A DNA stretch of 64,000 nt from Sinorhizobium sp. 8-89 (GTDB lineage: Bacteria; Pseudomonadota; Alphaproteobacteria; Rhizobiales; Rhizobiaceae), in contig NZ_JASKLR010000001.1 in NCBI RefSeq assembly GCF_030124325.1, positions 646,200-710,199 of the forward strand, in the 5' to 3' direction. Below the pieces are notes generated by a model. The model searched no databases and was not told the origin of the DNA. It saw nothing but the letters and a program-made list of their open reading frames with translations. Positions 10,764-17,677 of this stretch are shown piece after piece. Every line of letters starts with the position of its first letter. Within the stretch, counting starts at the first letter, position 1. Position numbers and translations under genes: made by a program.

Positions 10764-11213
10764 ATGACCGAGATTCTTTTCTATCACCTGACGGAATCGA
10801 AGCTGGAGGATGCGCTGCCGCCGTTGCTCGACAAGAGCATCGAGCGCGGGTGGCGGGTGGCAGTGCAGACGGTCGATGCCGAGCGGCGCGACGCGCTGGA
10901 TACGCACCTTTGGGTCTATCGGGACGACAGCTTTCTGCCGCATGGTACGGATGCCGGTGACTTTGCGGCGGACCAACCGATCCTAATCGTCGCCGATCAC
11001 GGCAATCAGAATGCTGCGACTGTGCGCTTCCTTGTGGATGGCGCGGAGCCGCCGCCGGTGACTGACTACGAGCGCGTGGTCTTCATGTTCGACGGCTACG
11101 ATCAGAAGCAGCTCGACGCCGCGCGTGCCCAATGGAAGCGGCTCAAAGGGGAGGGGCACAACCTCACCTATTGGCAGCAGAACAGAGACGGGCGCTGGGA
11201 AAAGAAGGCCTGA
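10764..11213 (+). CDS. holC: DNA polymerase III subunit chi
   Basis: Chi links the clamp-loader complex to single-stranded DNA-binding protein at the replication fork. 149 residues, normal length. The N-terminus EILFYHLTESKLEDALP, the central DALDTHLWVYRDDSFLPHG and NAATVRFLVDGAEPP are typical of HolC. It follows pepA, a conserved arrangement. A mosaic repeat begins about 30 nt after the stop. Confidence 0.93.
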   Translation: MTEILFYHLTESKLEDALPPLLDKSIERGWRVAVQTVDAERRDALDTHLWVYRDDSFLPHGTDAGDFAADQPILIVADHGNQNAATVRFLVDGAEPPPVTDYERVVFMFDGYDQKQLDAARAQWKRLKGEGHNLTYWQQNRDGRWEKKA

Positions 11214-11241
11214 GCGACCCTCTCGTCAAGCGGAAAGGCTG

Positions 11242-11346
11242 CCCCTCATCCGGCCCACCTTCTCCCCGCAAGCGGGGCGAAGGCGACTCGCCGCAACCTC
11301 TCAGTACTCTCTCCCCGCGCGCGGCGAGAGAGTCAGGCTGAGAGGG
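11242..11346. repeat. RIME-like intergenic mosaic element, copy 1
   Basis: A block with two GC-rich hairpins: arms 11258-11269 and 11272-11283 (CCTTCTCCCCGC against GCGGGGCGAAGG, one mismatch, 2-nt loop) and arms 11307-11318 and 11321-11332 (CTCTCTCCCCGC against GCGGCGAGAGAG). It starts with CCCCTCATCC and ends in TGAGAGGG, giving an outer inverted repeat. It resembles the rhizobial intergenic mosaic elements, and a related copy lies at 45520-45626. It sits between holC and the convergent dehydrogenase gene. Confidence 0.75.
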
Positions 11347-11382
11347 TCAGTCAGCGATGGCAGCGAGGAATAAACGACATTC

Positions 11383-12309
11383 TCAGTCGTGGAACGCCTC
11401 GACGAACTTTCGCCGGCCGAGCATGAAGGCGTCGGCTACGTGGCGCAAAGGTGCCAAGTCGACATCAGACTTGCCGGTCTTGATGAGCTCGGCAAAGCGC
11501 CGATAAAGCATCGGATATTCCTGCTCCGGCTCTTCATGCACCAGCTTGCCATCGACGGCCAGCTTGGCGCCGCCTTCTGACAGAACCATCTCGCCGGCGT
11601 CTGTTTCGGCGACGATGTCCCAGCTCTGCTTGCCGGTCTGGCGCCAGTCGAATTCCGCCGAAACGCTGAGTTTGTCGGCATCGCTGAAAGCGATTGTTGC
11701 AGCGATCGGCGCATCGCGATTCTCCGGAAACTCGAGCGTCGCCGACGTGATGAAGATCGGGCGGGGCAGGATATGCGTCACGATCGAGAGGGCATTGATG
11801 CCCGGGTCGAAGACGCCGAGTCCGCCGGCCGCCCAGATCCACTCCTGATTCGGGTGCCAGTGGCGGACATCCTCCTTCCAGATGATCTTGACGCTGCGGA
11901 TCGTCGTCGACGCAAGAAACGCCTTGGCGGCTTCGACCGCCGGCGCATAGCGCGAATGCCAGCTGGCAAAGAGCGAAACACCCTTGGCCGCCGCCACTGC
12001 TTCAAGGTCGGCAACCTCGCTCAAGGTCGCGCCCGGCGGCTTCTCGAGGAAGACGTGCTTGCCGGCCTCGAGCGCCACATGCGCGGCTTCGTAACGGTAT
12101 TGCGGCGGCATGCACAGCGAGACGGCGTTAATCGCCGGTACCGTCTCCAGCATCGCCTCGATGGACTTGAAATTGTCGATGCCGTCGACAGTTCCGTGGC
12201 GGCTCGCCGCCGCAATCAGCCGGTAGTCTGCATTCTTTGAAATAGCCGGCAGGTGCTGGTCGCGCACGATCTTGCCGACGCCGACAATCGCAATTTGAAT
12301 GGGGGTCAT
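11383..12309 (-). CDS. D-galactose/L-arabinose 1-dehydrogenase, Gfo/Idh/MocA family
   Basis: NAD(P)-dependent oxidoreductase of 308 residues. Rossmann fold at the N-terminus (IQIAIVGVGKIVRDQHLP), then the EKP motif (HVFLEKPPGATLS, near residue 92) with the catalytic lysine, WHSRYAPAVEAAK and a C-terminal substrate domain. Length and motifs fit the D-galactose/L-arabinose 1-dehydrogenases that start the non-phosphorylative (DeLey-Doudoroff-like) route. The specific substrate is inferred from family resemblance. No lactonase, dehydratase or sugar transporter lies beside it. Confidence 0.75.
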   Translation of the reverse strand: MTPIQIAIVGVGKIVRDQHLPAISKNADYRLIAAASRHGTVDGIDNFKSIEAMLETVPAINAVSLCMPPQYRYEAAHVALEAGKHVFLEKPPGATLSEVADLEAVAAAKGVSLFASWHSRYAPAVEAAKAFLASTTIRSVKIIWKEDVRHWHPNQEWIWAAGGLGVFDPGINALSIVTHILPRPIFITSATLEFPENRDAPIAATIAFSDADKLSVSAEFDWRQTGKQSWDIVAETDAGEMVLSEGGAKLAVDGKLVHEEPEQEYPMLYRRFAELIKTGKSDVDLAPLRHVADAFMLGRRKFVEAFHD

Positions 12310-12507
12310 GGTGTTTCGCTCGGATTAGTATGATTTATTCTCGATCCTTGTAGCAGATTGGAGGCAGCGGGCAAGCGCGGTTCCGGCGCTCCTCACGTCG
12401 TCACCCTGGTCACACAAGATGTCGGCGCCCCTTTGCCGTCGGAGCGAAAAAATGGTTTCGCTTGCCGACGATATCAGTACCGTAAAGCGAGTTGTTGAGG
12501 ATTTGCA

Positions 12508-13350
12508 ATGACACAACCCATTCGTCATGCGACGCGCGCCGAACTCGACACGATCATCGACTGGGCTGCGCAAGAAGGATGGAACCCCGGATTGGAGGAC
12601 GCCAACGCGTTCTGGGCGGCCGATCCTGAAGGATATTGGGTCTCCACCGAGGACGACACGCTCGCAGCCGCGATCTCGCTCGTACGCTACGGTAGCGATT
12701 ACGCCTTCCTTGGCTTTTACGTCGCTCGCCCCGCCTACCGCGGCCGGGGCATCGGCCTCGCGCTATGGAAGCGAGCGATCGCCGAGGCAGGTGACCGAAC
12801 CGTTGGGCTCGATGGCGTCGTGGCGCAACAGGAGAACTATCGAAAGTCGGGCTTCGTCCGGTCGCATGCGAATATTCGCTACGGCGGCGTTGTCGACGTG
12901 AAGGAGCCGCCCGGCACAAACCTGATCGACGTAGCGCCCGTCCATGCGCCTGCCTTGATCGCGTACGATCGCGGTTTCAACCCGGCAAGCCGCGATGCTT
13001 TTCTGCGCGAGTGGACGAAACAATTGAAGACGCGCCGAAGCGTCGTGCTGCTGCGCGATGGGACGATCACCGGTTACGGAACGCTGCGTGCCTGCCACGA
13101 GGGGTACAAGATCGGGCCGCTCTTCGCCGACACGGAGACAGGCGCCGATCTTATCTTCCGGAAGCTCGCGGCCGAGGTGAAAGGTGGTCCGGTCTATCTC
13201 GACATTCCCGAACCGAACGTGTCAGCCCGAGCGCTTTGCGAACGCCACAACATGAAGCCGGTCTTCGAAACCGCGCGGATGTATCGGGGTCCGGCACCGG
13301 ACCTTCCGCTGGGACGGATTTACGGCATCACGACATTCGAGCTTGGATGA
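12508..13350 (+). CDS. GNAT family N-acetyltransferase with C-terminal second domain
   Basis: Acetyl-CoA-dependent acyltransferase of unknown substrate. The N-terminal GNAT fold (about residues 5-130) has the acetyl-CoA loop in PAYRGRGIGLALWKR near residue 75-90. The remaining 140 residues form a second GNAT-like domain (TGYGTLRACHEGYKIGPLFADT) of the type seen in YitH-like proteins, with a total of 280 residues. A TGAGGA ribosome-binding site precedes the ATG. It is divergent from the sugar dehydrogenase and its stop abuts the convergent ABC-F gene. Confidence 0.85.
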   Translation: MTQPIRHATRAELDTIIDWAAQEGWNPGLEDANAFWAADPEGYWVSTEDDTLAAAISLVRYGSDYAFLGFYVARPAYRGRGIGLALWKRAIAEAGDRTVGLDGVVAQQENYRKSGFVRSHANIRYGGVVDVKEPPGTNLIDVAPVHAPALIAYDRGFNPASRDAFLREWTKQLKTRRSVVLLRDGTITGYGTLRACHEGYKIGPLFADTETGADLIFRKLAAEVKGGPVYLDIPEPNVSARALCERHNMKPVFETARMYRGPAPDLPLGRIYGITTFELG

Positions 13351-15240
13351 TCAGCTGATCATCGCCTCTTCGTATTCGGTTGACAGCTCCAACCACTGCT
13401 CTTCCGCCTCGGCCAGCTTCGCGGCTGCTTCCGAGCGTTCCTTGGCTTTCTGCGCGGCCTTTGCCGGGGCTTTCTCGTAAAGACCGGGATCTGCAAGCTC
13501 GGCATCAAGAGCTTGAATCAGTTTCTCCAATTTTCCGGTCAACGATTCGATCTCGTTGATCTTTTTCCTGAGAGGCGCCAGCGATGCGCGCCTGTCGGCA
13601 TTGGCCTTGCGCTGATCCGCCTTCGAGAGGGCCTCGTCCGATCCGTTCACCTTCGCCTTGTCGTCCCTGGGCTTAGGGCCGCCAACGATCAGGCTGCGGT
13701 AGTCCTCAAGATCGCCGTCGTAGCTGGCAACGGTTCCATCACGCACGAGCCACAACCGGTCGGCGGTAGCCTCGATCAGATGCCGGTCGTGCGAGATGAG
13801 AATGACCGCACCGGAATAGTCGTTGAGCGCGGTGATCAACGCGTTGCGGCTGTCGATATCGAGATGGTTGGTCGGCTCGTCGAGGATCAGCAGGTTCGGC
13901 GCGTCGAAGGCGGCGAGCCCCATCAGGAGCCGCGCCTTCTCGCCGCCGGAAAGATCCTTCGCGGCCGTATCCATCTTTTCCGTTGCGAGGCCCATTTGCG
14001 CCACCCGCGAACGAACCTTTGCTTCCGGAGCATCGGGCATGCGCCGGCGAACGTGCTCCACCGCGCTCTGCGTCGGTACCAGATCGTCGAGCTGATGCTG
14101 GGCGAAGAAACCGATCTTCAGTCCCGGTGCGATCCGCACATCTCCGGCTTCCGCCTGAAGGCGACCGGAGATGAATTTCGCGAAGGTCGATTTGCCGTTA
14201 CCGTTGGAACCGAGCAAGGCGATGCGATCGTCTGCATCGATGCGGAGATTGAGGCGCTTGAGAATGGGCTTGTTCGGTTCGTAACCAACCGCGCCGCCCT
14301 GAATAGCGACGATTGGCGACGCCACCTGCTTTTCCGGATCGGGAAAGGAAAAACCCTGGACGTGATTCTCGATCACGGCCGCTACGGTGCCCATGCGCTC
14401 CAGCGCCTTGACGCGGCTTTGCGCCTGGCGGGCCTTCGAGGCCTTGGCCTTGAAGCGGTCAATGAAACTCTGCAGATGCTTGCGTGCCGCTTCGTTCTTG
14501 GCTTTCGCCTTCATCTGCAATTCGTCGGCTTCCGCCTTCTGCCGCTCGAACTGGTCGTAGGAACCGCGATAGAAAGTGAGTTTCTTCTGGTCGAGGTGAA
14601 CGATCGCGTTGACGGCCGTGTTCAGGAGGTCGCGATCGTGGCTGATGATGATGACCGTGTGCGGATAGCGGCGGATATAGTCCTCAAGCCACAGCGTACC
14701 TTCGAGGTCGAGGTAGTTGGTGGGCTCGTCGAGAAGAAGCAGGTCGGGCTCGGAAAAGAGCACGGCTGCCAGCGCCACGCGCATGCGCCAGCCGCCGGAG
14801 AAGGAGGAAGCCGGGCGCTGTTGCGCGTCGTGGTCGAAACCTAGGCCGGCAAGAATACTCGCCGCGCGCGCTTCCGCCGAGTGGGCGCCGATGTCGGCAA
14901 GTCGCGTCTGGATCTCGGCGATCCGGTGCGGATCGATCGCGGTCTCGGCTTCGGCGATGAGCGCGGTGCGCTCCTTGTCCGCCTTGAGCACGATCTCGAT
15001 CAGCGGCTCCTCGGTGCCGGGTGCTTCCTGGGCAACCTGGCCAATGCGCGCATTTTTCGGCAACGAGACGCTGCCGGCTTCTGCCGAAAGCTCGCCGGTA
15101 ATGACGCGGAAGAGCGTCGATTTGCCTGCCCCATTACGTCCGACGAGACCTGCCTTCGTGCCCGCCGGAAGCGTCACGGAAGCATTTTCGATGAGAAGGC
15201 GGCCCGCGATGCGGGCGGAGAGACCGGCGACCTGGATCAT
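13351..15240 (-). CDS. ABC-F family ATPase (Uup/YheS type)
   Basis: Soluble tandem ATP-binding-cassette protein of 629 residues without membrane segments; ABC-F proteins act on the ribosome. Two cassettes: Walker A GRNGAGKST (about residue 34) and GSNGNGKST (about 340); signatures SFSGGWRMR and LSGGEKARL; Walker B LLLLDEPTNYLDL and LLILDEPTNHLDI. A charged linker (KAEADELQMKAKAKNEAARKH) separates them, and the C-terminus is a lysine- and alanine-rich coiled coil. Which ABC-F subgroup it belongs to would need a tree. Confidence 0.93.
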   Translation of the reverse strand: MIQVAGLSARIAGRLLIENASVTLPAGTKAGLVGRNGAGKSTLFRVITGELSAEAGSVSLPKNARIGQVAQEAPGTEEPLIEIVLKADKERTALIAEAETAIDPHRIAEIQTRLADIGAHSAEARAASILAGLGFDHDAQQRPASSFSGGWRMRVALAAVLFSEPDLLLLDEPTNYLDLEGTLWLEDYIRRYPHTVIIISHDRDLLNTAVNAIVHLDQKKLTFYRGSYDQFERQKAEADELQMKAKAKNEAARKHLQSFIDRFKAKASKARQAQSRVKALERMGTVAAVIENHVQGFSFPDPEKQVASPIVAIQGGAVGYEPNKPILKRLNLRIDADDRIALLGSNGNGKSTFAKFISGRLQAEAGDVRIAPGLKIGFFAQHQLDDLVPTQSAVEHVRRRMPDAPEAKVRSRVAQMGLATEKMDTAAKDLSGGEKARLLMGLAAFDAPNLLILDEPTNHLDIDSRNALITALNDYSGAVILISHDRHLIEATADRLWLVRDGTVASYDGDLEDYRSLIVGGPKPRDDKAKVNGSDEALSKADQRKANADRRASLAPLRKKINEIESLTGKLEKLIQALDAELADPGLYEKAPAKAAQKAKERSEAAAKLAEAEEQWLELSTEYEEAMIS

Positions 15241-15563
15241 GCGGGCCTTTTGCCCGGACTTTTCCTCGAAGGCAAGGGGTGCTGCGGAGGCGAGAGCCGG
15301 GCTGTTCCCTGTGCGTCCCGGTTGCTGTTTTCAAGAGGGGATTGTTATCGAATCGTGGACAAGGTGTTCCGATAATCAATACTTCCCATCATCATCATGA
15401 GGGACCACATCTATCCGCGAAGAGCACTCCCATGCTCTTCCGATTACCCGGACCGGGTCGAACGCCATCGGCGAGGCCACCGCGTTCGAAGGAACACCGG
15501 TCCGGCCAGAGGTAGTCTTTACGAAATCGTCGTTCAAGCAACGACCGCTCAGGAGTGATGATC
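15241..15563 (+). other. intergenic region upstream of the small exported protein pair
   Basis: 323 nt between the divergent ABC-F gene and the first small exported gene. It contains a repetitive CATCATCATCAT run near 15390-15400 and a GC-rich palindromic stretch around 15448-15460 (ACCCGGACCGGGT). I see no clear promoter boxes and no credible coding frame. Confidence 0.5.
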
Positions 15564-15848
15564 ATGAGAAATGCAATTCATACTGCGCTTGCTGCAGCCC
15601 TGGTTGCCACTGCCGTTCTCGGCGGCGCATCCGCCGCCTTCGCCGGTGGCAGCTACTATGAAGGTGTCAGCGACAAGCCGCTTTTTACCGACCGCGCACC
15701 CAAGGCGCGCAGTGAAGCCTCGGCCGTCCGTGGCGGCTACAACGGCTCACTCGACCGCACCTCCACTGGCGCTGTGTCGAACTACGGTTCGAGGCCGGCC
15801 GTCATTCCGGGCGGTGAAGGTGAATATTACCAGGGCATCAGCCGCTAA
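15564..15848 (+). CDS. small exported protein, paralogue 1 (YYxG motif)
   Basis: 94 residues, family not recognised. A signal peptide (about 25 residues, ending ASAAFA-GG) precedes a mature region of roughly 70 residues rich in Gly, Ser and Tyr. The mature N-terminus is GGSYYEGVSDKPLFT and the C-terminus is GEYYQGISR, so an aromatic-Tyr-x-Gly-Val/Ile-Ser motif frames the protein. STGAVSN in the middle is shared with the next gene. Start chosen at ATG 15564, 8 nt after AGGAG; GTG 15555 and ATG 15558 are in-frame alternatives. A strong terminator follows at 15868-15906. Confidence 0.8.
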   Translation: MRNAIHTALAAALVATAVLGGASAAFAGGSYYEGVSDKPLFTDRAPKARSEASAVRGGYNGSLDRTSTGAVSNYGSRPAVIPGGEGEYYQGISR

Positions 15849-15867
15849 GGCGGGCCGCCTCCCAAGA

Positions 15868-15906
15868 GCGGGCACGGTGTGAGAGCGCCGCGCCCGCATT
15901 TTTTTT
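15868..15906 (+). terminator. intrinsic terminator between the two small exported genes
   Basis: GCGGGC at 15868-15873 pairs with GCCCGC at 15892-15897, with further internal pairing, followed by eight T residues at 15899-15906. It lies 17 nt before the second start codon, so it would limit transcription of the second gene unless read through or preceded by its own promoter. Confidence 0.8.
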
Positions 15907-15923
15907 CAGCAAGGAACAATACT

Positions 15924-16208
15924 ATGAACAAATCCATCGCAGCCCTTCTCGTTGCCGCCGCCGTGGCTGGCGGCGCCTCCACTGCGAGCGCCGGCGGCAG
16001 CTATTACGAGGGCGTCAGCTCGACGCCGCTTTTCACGGGGCGCGCGGCCGCCTCCGCCGGCACCGGCGTTTCGGCGAGCACTGCCGACAACGGTGATTTT
16101 TATGCCGGTGTGGATAACAAGTCCGTCGATGCAGCGTCGACCGGCGCTATTGCCAATGGCCGCGCGGTTGTGAACGTCTCCGGTGAAACCGACCAGGACA
16201 ACCGCTAA
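15924..16208 (+). CDS. small exported protein, paralogue 2 (YYxG motif)
   Basis: 94 residues, same length as its neighbour and clearly related. Signal peptide with core IAALLVAAAVAGGAS and cleavage near ASA-GG; mature protein starts GGSYYEGVSSTPLFT, then has GDFYAGVDNKS in the middle and STGAIANGRA. Compared with paralogue 1 the repeat motif has moved from the C-terminus to the centre and the tail is acidic and hydrophilic. ATG 15924 is preceded by AAGGAAC. No catalytic or metal-binding pattern is visible; a secreted or cell-surface role is inference. Confidence 0.8.
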   Translation: MNKSIAALLVAAAVAGGASTASAGGSYYEGVSSTPLFTGRAAASAGTGVSASTADNGDFYAGVDNKSVDAASTGAIANGRAVVNVSGETDQDNR

Positions 16209-16230
16209 TCCACGCCAAGAGGCGAGCCGA

Positions 16231-16267
16231 GCGACCCGGTCCCGCTGCGCGCGGAGCCGGGTCGTTT
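16231..16267 (+). terminator. hairpin terminator after paralogue 2
   Basis: CGACCCGG at 16232-16239 pairs perfectly with CCGGGTCG at 16257-16264, with inner GC pairs, followed by a short TTT run. It may also act on the convergent GGDEF gene, which ends at 16349. Confidence 0.6.
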
Positions 16268-16348
16268 CATGTTTTGGCAAGGCCTGTGAGATGAGTCCAT
16301 GACAAGGAAAATCGAGGTAGTGGTTGCTGCATGATTGAAGCGGCCCCG

Positions 16349-17428
16349 TCAGGCCGCATCCGCCACACAGGCCTTGCCGTGGGTTCTGTTGATGTCTGCC
16401 GAGAAGACCTGAATGCCTCTCTGCGTCCGCGCCGCGGCCAAAGCAAGTTCAGCCTGGCCCAGCAACTCGGCAGCACTTGCTGCGGCCGAGGTGAGTGCAA
16501 TGCCGGCGGAAAGGGAGAGTGTTTCGCTCGTGAAAGCCCGGCCCGGCGGCGTGATCGCCATATCGGTGACACTTTGATGGATGCGCCGGGCGATCGTCTC
16601 TGCATGTTCGGCCGTGACGTCATTGCAGACGAACGCGAATTCCTGTGGGCCAACGCGCGCGACGAAATCGTTTTTCTTGATCGTCTTGCGGAAGGAGGTG
16701 GCGAGCTTGCTCAATACCTTTTGAGCGAGCGCGCTGCCATGCTGCTCGCCAAGATCTCGCAATCCTTCAACAGTTACCAGAACAAGTGCGGCGGACTGAC
16801 CCGACGGCAGAACGTCAAACAGGGCTGCAAGTTTTTTTGAAAGGGCCGCCTGGTTCGGCAGGCCGGTCAGTCGATCCCGGTTAAGACCCATGCGGCTTTC
16901 TTCCAGATCGCCTTCCAGCTCGGCCAAGCGTTGCCTATGCGTCTCCAGCGCCGTGCGAAGCGCGTTTTCCTCATTCATCAGCAGCCCCGCGGCATCACGC
17001 AGCAGTGCCGCTTCGTCGGCGAACTCCGACATGGTTGCGACCGGATCGGAGGCAAGCCGGGAGACGAATCGCTTCATCTGATCGCTGAAGGCGTACTTTC
17101 GTGCCGATGCATCGCGGAACATCGCCGTCAACTCACCGAGCACAGCCTGCGCCTCCGCACGCGCGCGGTCTGCCGCAAGCGCGCTGTGGCCGGTCAATTT
17201 GTGCTTGATGCCAAGGTAATCCAGAGCTTCTTGCGTCGGCTCCGGACCAAGCGTTGCGAGATCGTGCGACAGTTGCGGCATGTGGCCGGACAGAGCTTCA
17301 TAAATCAGCTCGTAGTTGCGGGGGAGGGCAGCCACGCCGAGCCGCATCATCGAATGCGCCAGTTTTTGGATGATCGCCGCGTTTCGTGCCTGCGATCGGC
17401 CGTGCGCTGGTGGAGAATGCTGGGTCAT
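16349..17428 (-). CDS. GGDEF-domain protein with degenerate active site
   Basis: 359 residues. The N-terminal half (1-180) is helical with a predicted coiled coil (ENALRTALETHRQRLAELEG, about 154-173) and no membrane segment. The GGDEF domain occupies about 180-345: it keeps DRLTGLPNQAAL (185-196), but the signature is GPQEF at 260-264 instead of GGDEF, and the usual D-x-D/FKxxND metal and guanine region reads VTVEGLRDLGEQHG (218-231) without the expected Asp and Asn. Diguanylate cyclase activity is therefore unlikely; a receptor or partner role is possible. It is divergent from the 882-residue fusion gene. Confidence 0.85.
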   Translation of the reverse strand: MTQHSPPAHGRSQARNAAIIQKLAHSMMRLGVAALPRNYELIYEALSGHMPQLSHDLATLGPEPTQEALDYLGIKHKLTGHSALAADRARAEAQAVLGELTAMFRDASARKYAFSDQMKRFVSRLASDPVATMSEFADEAALLRDAAGLLMNEENALRTALETHRQRLAELEGDLEESRMGLNRDRLTGLPNQAALSKKLAALFDVLPSGQSAALVLVTVEGLRDLGEQHGSALAQKVLSKLATSFRKTIKKNDFVARVGPQEFAFVCNDVTAEHAETIARRIHQSVTDMAITPPGRAFTSETLSLSAGIALTSAAASAAELLGQAELALAAARTQRGIQVFSADINRTHGKACVADAA

Positions 17429-17623
17429 TGCGGTACCTACCGATGTCGAACTCGCCTCGCACTATGCCGGCGCGAATTTAAGAGATCCTGAATACTCCCG
17501 AGCAGCGGAGCGGAAATGCACGATATGGTTGCTGAAACATGATCTCTGCAGAGAGGCGGTCTTGTGCTGCTGTTTGTCGCACCGATTGTCACGGGAGTAG
17601 CCGCTTTCGGTTGCGCTCTTATA

Positions 17624-17653
17624 CTTGACTGCTTAAGTCAGCAATTATATGCC
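17624..17653 (+). promoter_or_regulatory. possible promoter with overlapping small inverted repeat
   Basis: CTTGAC at 17624-17629 matches the rhizobial -35 consensus; TATGCC at 17648-17653 is a weak -10 at an 18-nt spacing. The -35 overlaps the inverted repeat TGACT (17626-17630)/AGTCA (17636-17640). It is positioned 25-50 nt upstream of the fusion-gene start. Confidence 0.3.
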
Positions 17654-17677
17654 GCCTTGCTGAAATAGGAGGCGGTC

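Noticed and set aside
13840-14100. Possible split ABC-F into two genes
   Set aside because: The frame is continuous and both cassettes belong to one ABC-F chain.
15380-15405. CATCATCATCAT run as a possible coding repeat
   Set aside because: Short, single and not within a credible frame.
15279-15515. 78-codon frame in the gap before the exported pair
   Set aside because: Low-complexity, Arg/Pro-rich translation and no start context.
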